Shown here piece after piece: positions 13,812 through 22,206 of a DNA stretch of 64,000 bases (position 1 is the stretch's first letter; every line of letters starts with the position of its first letter). Below the pieces are notes generated by a model, which was not told the DNA's origin, did no database searches, and was given only the letters and a program-made list of their open reading frames with translations. The stretch comes from a virus: IMG/VR virus record IMGVR_UViG_3300045974_000760, positions 79,217-143,216 of that record. One strand, given 5' to 3'. The translations under genes were made by a program, and so were the position numbers.

Positions 13812-13897
13812 GCCTCGTGTAGCTCAGTTGGTAGAGCGCGGGATGACATCCGAAAGGGGTCTGCCCGAGGTCGATGGTTCAAGCCCATCCACAGGCA
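13812..13897 (+). tRNA. tRNA-like, anticodon uncertain (GAC possible)
   Basis: GCCTCGTG pairs with CACAGGC (one bulged base). The D-arm GCTC-AGTTGGTA-GAGC is standard, and the T-arm GATGG-TTCAAGC-CCATC is perfect. The centre CGGGATGACATCCG is followed by GGG GTCTG CCC, which could be a long variable arm. The anticodon stem cannot be closed normally; GAC (13845-13847) sits between T and A as an anticodon would. 13898-13991 contains stacked short hairpins and no clear gene. Confidence 0.5.
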
Positions 13898-13991
13898 CAC
13901 GGGCTGAATAAGCTCGGGCGCAAGCCCCTCTACTCTTGGTGACACAAGAGATAGACTGAGTTCCGGCTCAGAGGTAAACCGGAGAAGTACG

Positions 13992-14066
13992 GGTAGGGAA
14001 GAGAAATGGTTCTCACTGGCCGCGTAGTTCGTCCACGCCCCGTCGGTTCGATTCCGACCTCTACCC
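13992..14066 (+). tRNA. tRNA-like, anticodon unresolved
   Basis: Acceptor GGTAGGG/CTCTACC, D-arm GAGA-AATGGT-TCTC and T-arm GTCGG-TTCGATT-CCGAC are good. The 27 bases between the D- and T-arms do not fold into a 5-bp stem with a 7-base loop, so no anticodon is assigned. 14067-14202 holds nothing I can assign. Confidence 0.5.
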
Positions 14067-14202
14067 CCGCCGGTCCCCGATGACGAGTCGACTTACTCTA
14101 CGTAAGATGTTGGCCGTCTCTGTTCGCCTCTCGTAAACGCTAGCCTCTTCACGAGCGACAGATAGAGAATAATCGGGAGTACTGGCAGCTACTTGTTGTA
14201 TT

Positions 14203-14275
14203 GAGGCGTTAGCTCAGGTGGAAGAGCGGTGAGCTGTTAACTCACTTGTCGTTGGTTCAACTCCAACACGCTTCG
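14203..14275 (+). tRNA. tRNA-Asn(GTT)
   Basis: Complete cloverleaf: GAGGCGT/ACGCTTC (one G-U), D-arm GCTC/GAGC, anticodon arm GTGAG-CTGTTAA-CTCAC, T-arm GTTGG-TTCAACT-CCAAC, discriminator G. No CCA encoded. The 125 bases after it show no clear feature. Confidence 0.95.
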
Positions 14276-14399
14276 CATGCTGGTTGTACCGAGACAAGCT
14301 TAAGCCCGTGACGCTTAGGCGCTTGCACTCCCCGATGATGTTCTAGACTACTTCAAAGGGGCGGGTGAGCTAGACGTATAGCCGGCAAGTTCTTTTTTT

Positions 14400-14471
14400 A
14401 CCAGCATAGCTCAGCGGTAGAGCTTCGCCTTTACACGGCGGATGTCGGGGGTTCGAATCCCTCTGCCGGTA
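14400..14471 (+). tRNA. tRNA-Val(TAC)
   Basis: ACCAGCA/TGCCGGT (one mismatch), D-arm GCTC/GAGC, anticodon arm TCGCC-TTTACAC-GGCGG, T-arm GGGGG-TTCGAAT-CCCTC. Follows a T-run at 14393-14399 that may end an upstream transcript. Confidence 0.92.
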
Positions 14472-14475
14472 CAAT

Positions 14476-14550
14476 GCGCGAGCGGCGAAACTGGCAAACG
14501 CACATGCCTTAGGAGCATGAACTCTAGGGGTTCGAGCCCCCTCTTGCGCA
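14476..14550 (+). tRNA. tRNA-Leu(TAG)
   Basis: GCGCGAG/CTTGCGC, a 3-bp D-stem GCG/CGC, perfect anticodon arm CATGC-CTTAGGA-GCATG, T-arm AGGGG-TTCGAGC-CCCCT. The variable region is only about 6 bases, short for a bacterial Leu tRNA. Four bases separate it from tRNA-Val. Confidence 0.88.
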
Positions 14551-14563
14551 TAGTTGTTTTCAC

Positions 14564-14636
14564 GCTGACGTAGCTCAGTCGGTAGAGCTCCTGTTTTGTA
14601 ATCAGGGGGTCGGGGGTTCAAATCCCTTCGTCAGCT
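14564..14636 (+). tRNA. tRNA-Thr(TGT)
   Basis: Perfect acceptor GCTGACG/CGTCAGC, D-arm GCTC/GAGC, anticodon arm CCTGT-TTTGTAA-TCAGG (closing T-T mismatch), T-arm GGGGG-TTCAAAT-CCCTT. Discriminator T. Confidence 0.93.
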
Positions 14637-14717
14637 CTTCGCCGCGATAACCCAGCTAGAGGAACCACTAGCGTCTCAGTCTCGGTTGTTTTCGGCGGCC
14701 AACCGTAGAGGAAGAAC

Positions 14718-14978
14718 ATGGACTGGCTCAACAACCCGGAAGCCTTCGATCGGTTCCACAAAGATGGTGTTGACGACTTTCCAGGCGCAGTAGCCGGAGC
14801 TGGAATCAATAGGAGGAAGAACATGTTCAACTCAATAGTTGAAGAGGAGGATGCCCGTTTTCTCTGCGATATAGATATCGCCATACTTCGTGAGAGAGGG
14901 CTCAGTCAGGAAGAGCTAGAAGTAATGGTGAAGTTGAACCGGCTTACGTTTGAGTGGCAGTGCCGTTCACAAGACTGA
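14718..14978 (+). CDS. Hypothetical protein, 86 aa, in the tRNA cluster
   Basis: ATG 14718 follows AGAGGAAGAAC. The product is acidic and helical (MDWLNNPEAFDRFHKDGVDD, EDARFLCDIDIAILRERG). It is the only protein gene inside the tRNA run. No family recognised. It may act with the tRNAs or simply hitchhike. Confidence 0.65.
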   Translation: MDWLNNPEAFDRFHKDGVDDFPGAVAGAGINRRKNMFNSIVEEEDARFLCDIDIAILRERGLSQEELEVMVKLNRLTFEWQCRSQD

Positions 14979-14985
14979 AGTACAT

Positions 14986-15113
14986 GCGCGGTCCTCGGTA
15001 GGTAGCTAAAACCCGTCTACAAACTTTTATCTCTCTCGCAAGAGAGGGGTCGGACGTGGATGGTTATCTTCTCTCGACCAGAAGCGACGGAGGTTCAACT
15101 CCTTCACCGCGCA
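14986..15113 (+). tRNA. Oversized tRNA-like element (128 nt)
   Basis: GCGCGGT (14986-14992) pairs perfectly with ACCGCGC (15106-15112), and GGAGG-TTCAACT-CCTTC is a proper T-arm next to it. About 55 more bases than a normal tRNA lie between, including hairpins CTCTC/GAGAG and GGTCG/CGACC. I cannot find a D-arm or anticodon. It could be an intron-containing or inserted tRNA, or a tRNA-like domain of another RNA. Confidence 0.45.
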
Positions 15114-15117
15114 CCCA

Positions 15118-15176
15118 AAGCCTGCCAGTACACGTTGATTGCCCTTTGGCCTCGTGTACTGAGCGGGCTTTTTCTT
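15118..15176 (+). terminator. Strong intrinsic terminator after the tRNA cluster
   Basis: AAGCCTGC/GCGGGCTT and AGTACACG/CGTGTACT make a long stem ending in TTTTTCTTT. It closes the tRNA transcript. TAGCCC follows at 15177. Confidence 0.85.
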
Positions 15177-15203
15177 TAGCCCCAGGTCTGCGGCGGGTGT
15201 TGC

Positions 15204-15209
15204 TATACT
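15204..15209 (+). promoter_or_regulatory. -10 box TATACT of a leaderless-type promoter
   Basis: TATACT, preceded by TGC (an extended -10), lies 7 bases before ATG 15217, and no Shine-Dalgarno is present. Transcription would start at or next to the ATG. Confidence 0.55.
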
Positions 15210-15216
15210 CTTCGGC

Positions 15217-16440
15217 ATGTCGGGTTCCCACTACGGTCAGCCAGTACAACTCATCGACGGTCAGCTCGACGCCTTCGCTCGTGTTCGTGTAGCCGAGCCC
15301 ACCTACGTCTTCGACGCGCAGTTCACCTACGACATCCACCCGCTGTTGTACGAGCCCCTGGTCGCAGGCACCGGCGCCACAGTCACGCACGACTCGACGA
15401 ACCGCTGTGCACTGATGACGTTCGCAGCAACGCCTACCGGCGGTTCTGCCATCCTTCAGACCTTCGAACACTTCCGGTATCAGCCCGGTCGTTCTCAGCT
15501 CGCCCTTATCACCTTCAACTTCAGGGGCGGTGCAGCTAACTGTTTGAAGTTCGCTCTGTACGGCGATGCTAACAACGCCATCGGTTTCGAGCTCAACGAC
15601 TTCGTACCTCGCGTCGTCATCCGCTCCGGTACATCCGCAGGCAGCCAGTTCGTCGACCAGAAGGACTGGAACGTCGACAAGCTAGACGGCAAGGGCCTGT
15701 CGAAAGTTCTTCTCGACCCCACCACTACACAGATTCTCGTCGTCGACTTCCAGGCTCTCTACGTCGGCCGCGTTCGCATCGGCTTCGACATCAACGGACG
15801 CATCTACTGGGCGCACGAGTTCTGGAACGCCAACGCCCAAGCGTTCCCCTACATCCAGTCGGCGAACCTTCCTATCCGCGTTGGGATGACCTGCACCGGC
15901 ACCGTCTCCACCACCATGATCTTCTGCTGCACCTCCGTGAGTGCAGGCGGCGGTGAGGCGGATGTCGGTGGATACAACTTCGCCGTCGAAGGTACTGGCA
16001 CCGCAGGCAGCTCGATCGACGCGCACATCCTCTCCCTCCGCCCGAAGACGACGTTCAATGCCATTACCAATCGAGTGAAGTTCATTCTCGATAGCGTAGA
16101 TGTCACCGTCACCGGCACACCACCAGTGCTGTGGTCTCTCTGTCTCGGGCAAGCCATCACGGCGGGCATCTGGGCAAACGCGAATACGCTCTACTCCGCA
16201 TTCGAGAGCACAACGGCGGGCGTCATCAGCGGCACGCCTGCGATCGTGATTGCGAAGGGATACTGCGCCGCGACTGCGACGGTGAAGCAAGCCATCTCCA
16301 AGACCATCGCTGCGCGCTACCCCATCACGCTAGACGCGGCGGGAGCTGTGCGGGCGCTTGGTACGCTGTCTGTCAACGCGCTTGGCGTGGGCGGGGCAAG
16401 CGCTTGCCGCGTCATTCTCAACTGGCGTGAGCTCCGGTGA
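15217..16440 (+). CDS. Tail or fibre virion protein, 407 aa
   Basis: ATG 15217 is the first start after the terminator and heads the virion block. The protein is almost all beta-type (VFDAQFTYDIHPLL, CALMTFAATPTGGSAILQTF, ILVVDFQALYVGRVRIGFDI). This layout resembles tail-associated proteins of other phages that I recall only as virion or tail-fibre proteins. No catalytic motif seen. Likely a distal tail or receptor-region component. Confidence 0.55.
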   Translation: MSGSHYGQPVQLIDGQLDAFARVRVAEPTYVFDAQFTYDIHPLLYEPLVAGTGATVTHDSTNRCALMTFAATPTGGSAILQTFEHFRYQPGRSQLALITFNFRGGAANCLKFALYGDANNAIGFELNDFVPRVVIRSGTSAGSQFVDQKDWNVDKLDGKGLSKVLLDPTTTQILVVDFQALYVGRVRIGFDINGRIYWAHEFWNANAQAFPYIQSANLPIRVGMTCTGTVSTTMIFCCTSVSAGGGEADVGGYNFAVEGTGTAGSSIDAHILSLRPKTTFNAITNRVKFILDSVDVTVTGTPPVLWSLCLGQAITAGIWANANTLYSAFESTTAGVISGTPAIVIAKGYCAATATVKQAISKTIAARYPITLDAAGAVRALGTLSVNALGVGGASACRVILNWRELR

Positions 16441-16465
16441 GCTACCTGCTGTAAGCGCAATCTGG

Positions 16466-16471
16466 TACGCT
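16466..16471 (+). promoter_or_regulatory. -10-like TACGCT
   Basis: TACGCT preceded by TGG lies 7 bases before ATG 16479. No Shine-Dalgarno is seen. Part of the leaderless-type series. Confidence 0.4.
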
Positions 16472-16478
16472 GGGCGGC

Positions 16479-16919
16479 ATGTCAGCCACTCCATCGCTCA
16501 GCCAGTACCACATCGCGCAGCTGCTCAATGCGAGTGCGCGAGGCATCACCTTCACCCCCGCAGCGGCACTCTTCATGTCGCTGTACATCACAACGCCGGG
16601 ACCGCTCAACACCGGCACTGAGGTGCTCACAGGCATCGGCTACGCCCGCCACGTCATCACCTTCTCAGCCCCCACCTTCGGCCTCGTCACCAAGGGCACG
16701 CTGGTCAACGACAATGCCGAGTTCAACTTCGGCTCGTCGACGGCCAGCTGGAATGCGGGCGGTGCTGGCTCCGTCGGCTTCATGGGCCTCCATGATTCGC
16801 TTGCTATCGGTACTGGCAACCTACTGTGGTACGGCCCGCTTGATACGCCGGGCATCGTCAGTGCAGCGGGTCAAACCATCTCCATCGTTCCTGGCGCCAT
16901 CACACTGCTAATGGGGTGA
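16479..16919 (+). CDS. Phage tail-fibre-like protein, 146 aa
   Basis: The pattern LLNASARGITFTPAAALFMS, LYITTPG...TGTEV..GYARHVITF, then a small-residue region and a hydrophobic end matches the common short phage family of the form SLYTSDPG...GTEVSGGSYARQAVTF, usually labelled minor tail or tail-fibre protein. Probably a structural tip or fibre component. Followed 5 bases later by the next gene. Confidence 0.65.
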   Translation: MSATPSLSQYHIAQLLNASARGITFTPAAALFMSLYITTPGPLNTGTEVLTGIGYARHVITFSAPTFGLVTKGTLVNDNAEFNFGSSTASWNAGGAGSVGFMGLHDSLAIGTGNLLWYGPLDTPGIVSAAGQTISIVPGAITLLMG

Positions 16920-16923
16920 GAAC

Positions 16924-17418
16924 ATGTCTGCAGCAGGCGACGTAACCTACGTACCGATTGCCGGGTCAGCTGTACCCGACCAATACATTGACAACGAGCT
17001 CGCCACCAACGCTACAGCGCCCGGTGGTCTTGCAAAGCGACAGCGCACAGCCGACAACGACGCTCAACAACTCCTGAGCGACATCGCCACGCTGATGCGA
17101 ATGCTCGTCAGCAACACACCTGCTCGAGACGGTTCTCTCGACGCGGGCCGTGTGACGCTGGCGGGAACGACGAACAACATCGCGACTGTCACTACCGTCT
17201 CCAGCGTCTCCAGCGTCACAGGAGTGACTACCGTGACGACTGTGACGGGGCAGACGAACGCTGGCGGATTCAACATGCTGGCTGGTCAGATTGCTCTGGC
17301 GAACTCCCAGGCTGCGGCGCTTCGCAGCAAGATCTCGGTGACCCCGTTATGGCCTTCATCATCCGCAAGCTCGATGCGCAGCACGATGACCAGCCGGTCT
17401 ATCTGGGCATCCTCGTAG
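16924..17418 (+). CDS. Virion-associated protein with Thr/Val-rich linker
   Basis: ATG 16924. Residues 1-60 are mixed. Residues about 80-105 are a run of VTTVSSVSSVTGVTTVTTVTG, a linker style common in tail-associated phage proteins. The last 23 residues overlap the 17349 gene. Likely structural; position between fibre genes supports that. Confidence 0.5.
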   Translation: MSAAGDVTYVPIAGSAVPDQYIDNELATNATAPGGLAKRQRTADNDAQQLLSDIATLMRMLVSNTPARDGSLDAGRVTLAGTTNNIATVTTVSSVSSVTGVTTVTTVTGQTNAGGFNMLAGQIALANSQAAALRSKISVTPLWPSSSASSMRSTMTSRSIWASS

Positions 17419-17717
17419 GCACGGGGACACTGCACAACGTGTCTCGTGCTGACGCGAAACAATACGCGACACGGGAAGCCGCTGACGCCGCACGCGAAGT
17501 ACTCGGCGAGGTCTACGGAGCGGCAAACCTGGCCACGGAAGACGCGGACGAGCCCCCGGCCAAGACGGCTGAAGAGTTGTTCATGGAGAACCTACTCACC
17601 GCGATCGCGCTTGCCGAAGAGTGGATGCCGCAAAGCGGGAAGTTCACCCTGGAACAGATGTCCGCGCTCAGGCTCGCGATGTCTCGCGTCGTGCCACAAG
17701 CCAACCTGAAGGTCTGA
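17349..17717 (+). CDS. Hypothetical virion-region protein, 122 aa
   Basis: ATG 17349 lies inside the previous gene's end in another frame. Starts MAFIIRKLDAQHDDQPVYLG and is helical afterwards (EELFMENLLTAIALAEEWMP). The stop lies one base before the next gene. Possibly an assembly partner of the following fibre protein. Confidence 0.5.
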   Translation: MAFIIRKLDAQHDDQPVYLGILVGTGTLHNVSRADAKQYATREAADAAREVLGEVYGAANLATEDADEPPAKTAEELFMENLLTAIALAEEWMPQSGKFTLEQMSALRLAMSRVVPQANLKV

Positions 17718-17718
17718 G

Positions 17719-19155
17719 ATGCCAACGACAGTCGGCCTGCGAAAAATCCTGGATGTGAAGGCGTGGGAGACGCTGGCACCAACGCCGGTCGCGAATACTT
17801 CCGGTATGATCTGCGTGCCATCCACCACCGCCGATCCGCACCAAGCGGTCCTGGTGGTTACTGCCCTTGCCACCGCCTGGCTGTATTACCCCGACGAGGA
17901 CGCTTGGGGAGAAATCCCGACGCCATCGCTCTCGGGCACGCTCAACCCTGCCTGTGGCGTATGGCACCCAGGTGGCCCCACCGGCACCACGACGGCCGGC
18001 ACAACTACAACCATCAGCACCAACTACACCACGATACGCTCTCTCGTCGGGTACAAGATCCGGCTCACGGGAGGCACGGGCGCGGGCCAGGAAGGGCTGA
18101 TCACAGCGCACGTAATCGGCGCCAATACTGTTTTCACAGTAGCCTCGTGGACCAACACAAGCGCTGCTGCCATCTCGGCGCCAGACGCCACAACGACGTG
18201 GCAGCTCCGCACCGGAAACTTCTATGTACTGATGGGCGGTACGACTGCGGCGGGTTCGTTCAAGCGCTTCGACATGGCCAGCTCTTCGTGGTCTGGCTCG
18301 CTTGGCGTCACGAACCTACCGGCCTCTCTTGGGACCGATATAACAATGGTAGCCGGGCATTCCACCGGCTTCATTACGACACCGAGGAAGGCAACGGCGG
18401 GTGCGGCTGCGACATTGACGGATGCTGTAGCGCCCTCCTGGACGGCAAATCAATGGGCGAACTTCCAGGTGAGAATCCTGGGGGGAACCGGCGCGGGCCA
18501 AGTTCGTACAGTCGCGTCGAACACTGCGACCGTGCTCACCGTCACCGCGAACTGGACGACGATCCCAGATACGACGAGTTACTACCAGATCGAGCCCAAT
18601 GAGGACTGGGTCTACCTACTCGGCAACGGCGCTGTCACGCTCTATCGGTACAGTATCAGCGGCAATACGTGGGCAGTCATCACGCCCAGTGTCGCGCGAA
18701 CTGCCGCACCAGGAAACCCGGCAGCAGCGTGCTTCGTCGACGGTGAGACGGCGACGGACTGGACGAGCGAGGCGGCGATCTTGAATGGCCGGCGCATCTA
18801 TTCAATGCGCGGGAATGGCACATCCAGCTTTGATATATACGACATCCCCGGCAATACCTGGCAGGCAGCACCGGCGGTCGGTGGCACAGCCGCTGTCGGG
18901 TATGGCGTCGGGTCACAGGCGATCTATTTCAACGGCACCCTGTATACCGTCAAAGATCAAACTGGCCGCGCGTATCGCACCTCACTTGGTGCAGGCCTGA
19001 TCGAGCCGCTCTCGACCATTGAATACCCATACACAACGCAGTCAAACAGCGCGCATACGTGGGGGGTGAAGTACGTCGATGGGTCTACAACCATTCCGTA
19101 CCTTTACCACTGGATTGCGGGCACTACCGTCCTTCAACGGTGCTTGTTGTTCTGA
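17719..19155 (+). CDS. Large fibre-region protein, paralogue A (478 aa)
   Basis: Beta-rich, with propeller-like repeats (YRYSISGNTWAVITP, FDIYDIPGNTWQAAP) and two inserted segments of the form (I)RLTGGTGAGQEG and VRILGGTGAGQVR, each followed by TVFTV or TVLTV. The same plan and exactly the same length occur at 19576. Likely receptor-binding or fibre-shaft protein. Repeat units of the kind Y-D-NTW are seen in kelch-type propellers; that fold is an inference. Confidence 0.6.
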   Translation: MPTTVGLRKILDVKAWETLAPTPVANTSGMICVPSTTADPHQAVLVVTALATAWLYYPDEDAWGEIPTPSLSGTLNPACGVWHPGGPTGTTTAGTTTTISTNYTTIRSLVGYKIRLTGGTGAGQEGLITAHVIGANTVFTVASWTNTSAAAISAPDATTTWQLRTGNFYVLMGGTTAAGSFKRFDMASSSWSGSLGVTNLPASLGTDITMVAGHSTGFITTPRKATAGAAATLTDAVAPSWTANQWANFQVRILGGTGAGQVRTVASNTATVLTVTANWTTIPDTTSYYQIEPNEDWVYLLGNGAVTLYRYSISGNTWAVITPSVARTAAPGNPAAACFVDGETATDWTSEAAILNGRRIYSMRGNGTSSFDIYDIPGNTWQAAPAVGGTAAVGYGVGSQAIYFNGTLYTVKDQTGRAYRTSLGAGLIEPLSTIEYPYTTQSNSAHTWGVKYVDGSTTIPYLYHWIAGTTVLQRCLLF

Positions 19156-19183
19156 TGCCTCGCGGCGACACAGGTGATCTGAC

Positions 19184-19576
19184 ATGGGCCTGACCTACAA
19201 TCTCCGCAAAGCAGCAAATACGCAGCACCACGAGTCGCGCGCCGTGGTTCCAACTGCGCCTGGCGTCAATGGCCCGTCTGACGTAGTCACTGCGCTGGAC
19301 GGCCCATGCATCTACGCTCACGGGCGCATCTATTATTCCATATGGTGGGCCGATTACGCCTTCGAGCGGTTCATGAGGTACTCCCCATCAGCGGGCAGGT
19401 TCGATGGGTGGGGACGCTGGCCTTCGCTCGCGAGTCTTCGTGGCGGAGGAGGAGGAGGAACAAACAGGATGTTCGCAAGCCGATACGCCGACAATGGCGG
19501 TGCTGTTCTGCGTCACGTGTACTACGGCGTATCTAATGCGGCTCCGGTGTACCGGAAGCAGGAGCTTGAGGTCTGA
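19184..19576 (+). CDS. Fibre-region protein, 130 aa
   Basis: ATG 19184 sits in a short gap between the two 478-residue paralogues, and its stop shares bases with the next start (TGATG). Contains YFMRYSPS-like sequence and GGGGGG. Its end (SRYADNGGAVLRHVYYGVSN) resembles the closing part of a propeller blade. May be a cap or chaperone for the adjacent proteins. Confidence 0.5.
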   Translation: MGLTYNLRKAANTQHHESRAVVPTAPGVNGPSDVVTALDGPCIYAHGRIYYSIWWADYAFERFMRYSPSAGRFDGWGRWPSLASLRGGGGGGTNRMFASRYADNGGAVLRHVYYGVSNAAPVYRKQELEV

Positions 19577-21012
19577 TGCCTAATATCTTCGGTCTACGCA
19601 ATGGTCTGTACACCCCGAAAACGGAGACGATGTGCGCGCTACCCACTGCCGCAGCTTTCGGCAACGGGTCGAGTGTATGCGGAACACACTACTCTGACCC
19701 GTTTCAGCCGATAATTCAGCTGGCCACCAGTACGCTCGCGTTTCTGTACAACCCGCGCGCCGACGGCTGGGTGAACATAACGAATCCAGCGTTTACAGGC
19801 ACGCTCTCGGTCGCGGACATAACATGGAATCCAAATGGTCCGACAGGGACGGTGAGCGCGGCCACCCCCAATAGCATCACTACGAACTACACGAGCGCGC
19901 GAGATCTGCGCCAGTACAGCATCCGGATCACGGCAGGAGCCGGCAAGGGCCAAGAGCGCGTTGTCAGCTACAACACGATCGGTGCAGGCGCGATATTTAC
20001 GGTCACGCAACCGTGGGATATACAGCCTGATGCAACCTCTACGTGGGTGCTCCGCACAGGGCGCTTCTACGTATTCGCGTCGACCGGGACGGTTATCGGG
20101 TTCAAATACTTCGATGTCGCGTCGATGTCTTGGGCATCGCTGTCGACGACGGGGGTGCCGAGCACGTGGGTTACGAGCGCGGCAGTATGCGCTCCGCATT
20201 GCTCCGTATTCGCGACGAATAGCCCGTCCGGGGCCATTACAGGAGGCGCATCTACGATTACCGATGCTGGCAAGAACTGGCTAACCAATCAGTGGTCGAA
20301 CCAGCAGGTACGAATCACCAGTGGTGCAGGCGCGGGCCAGACGCGCACGATCTCCAGCAACACGCCGACCACCCTCACGGTGTCGCTAGCCTGGACAATC
20401 CAGCCTGACAGCTCTTCCGTCTACGGGATCGGCGCGAACGAAGACTACATCTATTTGGTGGGCAACGGTGCGGGCGTACTTTACCGATACTCGATCAGCT
20501 CAGATACGTGGGTAACACTGTCGCCCGTCGTTGCCCGTGCCACCAGCGCAGCTGCGGGATGCTCCCTCACAAGCGTTGATCAGGAGACCGACCCTCTTTG
20601 GACCGACGAAACGAACTACTTGAATGGTCGTTACTTGTATAGCTTTCGCGGCGGCGGAACGGATAGCCTTACGTACTACGATGTTGCGTTCAATACTTGG
20701 TACAATGACGCCATTGCCGGCGGGGGGAACCCTATAAGCTATGCTGGCCGCGTAGCGTTTACGACTGGCGCTTCCTACGTGTACCAAGCCGGCACGCTGT
20801 ACGCGCAGGTCGGAGGATTGGGTGCGTTGTACAAGTTCTATCCTGCACAAAGCTTCATGGAGCCTTGGCTGAGCGTATCCACGACAACTCTCAGCGCGGT
20901 CAACGGGAAGAAGATGGCTGTCATTCGCTACGTCTCAGGAAACACCATTCTGAAGTTCGTCTACACGGGCCTGGGTGGTCTTACGAACTTTCTCAGAATC
21001 CAAGACATCTGA
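19576..21012 (+). CDS. Large fibre-region protein, paralogue B (478 aa)
   Basis: Shares with the 17719 protein the order GLRxxL start, FLYNPRADGW, WNPNGPTGT, ITTNYTSAR, IRITAGAGKGQ, FYVFA, VRITSGAGAGQTR, LTVSLAWTIQPD, EDYIYLVGNGAGVLYRYSIS and a C-terminal YVSGNTILKFVY. Identity is partial and spread out, so duplication is old or selection is strong. Likely a second receptor-binding or decoration protein. Confidence 0.6.
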   Translation: MPNIFGLRNGLYTPKTETMCALPTAAAFGNGSSVCGTHYSDPFQPIIQLATSTLAFLYNPRADGWVNITNPAFTGTLSVADITWNPNGPTGTVSAATPNSITTNYTSARDLRQYSIRITAGAGKGQERVVSYNTIGAGAIFTVTQPWDIQPDATSTWVLRTGRFYVFASTGTVIGFKYFDVASMSWASLSTTGVPSTWVTSAAVCAPHCSVFATNSPSGAITGGASTITDAGKNWLTNQWSNQQVRITSGAGAGQTRTISSNTPTTLTVSLAWTIQPDSSSVYGIGANEDYIYLVGNGAGVLYRYSISSDTWVTLSPVVARATSAAAGCSLTSVDQETDPLWTDETNYLNGRYLYSFRGGGTDSLTYYDVAFNTWYNDAIAGGGNPISYAGRVAFTTGASYVYQAGTLYAQVGGLGALYKFYPAQSFMEPWLSVSTTTLSAVNGKKMAVIRYVSGNTILKFVYTGLGGLTNFLRIQDI

Positions 21013-21015
21013 GCC

Positions 21016-22206
21016 ATGCTCCTCGACCTCTACCCAGCGTACGGTCTGCAAATCACCTACTGCTCCGCCAGTCTGGCGGCGCAAGCTACGATCAGTGCAG
21101 CCGCCCTGCGGTCGAGTCGTGTCTCTTCTTCGCTCGAGGTGCGGGCCGAGACATCCGTCACCGCACTCAGTCTGCGCTACTGCTCTGCCTCCCTCGAGGT
21201 GCGCGCAACCATCAGTGCTGCCGCTCTTCGTTCCATGTTCGGCACGGCCAGCCTGGAGGTTCAAGCCACCCTGGCCTGCGCCGCTCTTCGCTCCTCGCTC
21301 ACGAGCTCTACGCTCGAAGCCAAGGCGTACACCACCGCCTCCATCCTCCGCTCCACGCTCGCCTCCTCCAGCCTCGAGGCCCGTGCCAGCACCTCAGCAG
21401 CCGCCCTACGTTCGGTGTTCGGTACGAGCTCACTCGAGGTGCAGTGCTCCACCTCTGCCTCCGTTCTGAGCTCCAGCCTCGTCTCCACAACGTTCGAAGC
21501 GCGGGCTGAGACATCCGTTGTCCCTCTACGTTCTAGCCTGGGCCGCACCTCGCTTGATGCTGCCGCCTATCTGAGTTGTACCGCACTGCGGGTGACGTAT
21601 TGCTCGAGCGCTCTCGAGGTACAAGCCTTCCTCGCTGCCAACGCGTTTCGAACAACACTCGTCTCCACCTCTCTCGAATGTATCGCAACGTGGAGTGCTG
21701 TCGGTCTTCGCTCTACCCTCGTCTCAACCAGCCTCGAGACAGAGTGCACCACCAGCGTTGTTGCCCTACGCTCTTGTCTGGGCTCCACGACGCTCGAGGT
21801 ACAAGCCGAGCTCTCGGGCGTTGGTACGCGGTTCGGTTCCGACATCAGCTCGAAGATTGTCTGCGCGCTCATAGAGCCACAGTTCTATTCGGCGGTCACC
21901 GCACTTCAACTCCTCGAGGGTCTCGTTGTAGCTCTCCCAGCAGTCGCTGCTGTTGAGGTGAGAACCGCTACGGCGGTGACATCATGCGTGCCTCGATACA
22001 CCGCGACGTCCATCTACAGCAGGTCGGTGTGTGCGGTGTACCTGCGCGTCTTCGAGGCGGTGATTGAGCCGGTGCGAATGGCGGCGGCGACGGAGGTGAT
22101 CGATACCATCGGCTGCCCGCGCGTGGTAGCAGCCCCGCCGTATACCGCCTCGGTGAGCGCACAGGTATACTCAGCCACCTCCGTTCAACGAAAGTCAGGC
22201 CGATGA
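21016..22206 (+). CDS. Protein with thirteen 20-residue repeats
   Basis: ATG 21016 lies 3 bases after the previous stop. Residues 11-269 are a tandem repeat of 20 residues (first copy 19) with consensus ALRSSLxSTSLEVxAxTSxx, giving a 60-base period in the DNA. The regular L-x-x-S and SLEVxA spacing predicts a beta-solenoid or trimeric shaft. The C-terminal 120 residues are different and beta-rich. Position after fibre paralogues suggests a fibre. I know no named family with this unit. Confidence 0.7.
   Translation: MLLDLYPAYGLQITYCSASLAAQATISAAALRSSRVSSSLEVRAETSVTALSLRYCSASLEVRATISAAALRSMFGTASLEVQATLACAALRSSLTSSTLEAKAYTTASILRSTLASSSLEARASTSAAALRSVFGTSSLEVQCSTSASVLSSSLVSTTFEARAETSVVPLRSSLGRTSLDAAAYLSCTALRVTYCSSALEVQAFLAANAFRTTLVSTSLECIATWSAVGLRSTLVSTSLETECTTSVVALRSCLGSTTLEVQAELSGVGTRFGSDISSKIVCALIEPQFYSAVTALQLLEGLVVALPAVAAVEVRTATAVTSCVPRYTATSIYSRSVCAVYLRVFEAVIEPVRMAAATEVIDTIGCPRVVAAPPYTASVSAQVYSATSVQRKSGR
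21046..21822 (+). repeat. 60-bp-period coding repeat, 13 copies
   Basis: Copies keep frame and length (20 codons) but vary in bases, so the repeat is maintained at the protein level. Copy ends fall before the codons for (A/V/P/G)LRS. Not a CRISPR: there are no constant direct repeats. Confidence 0.75.

Noticed and set aside
21046-21822. Regular 60-bp spacing as a CRISPR array
   Set aside because: The period is 20 codons of one open reading frame, repeats are not identical in DNA, and there are no unique spacers.
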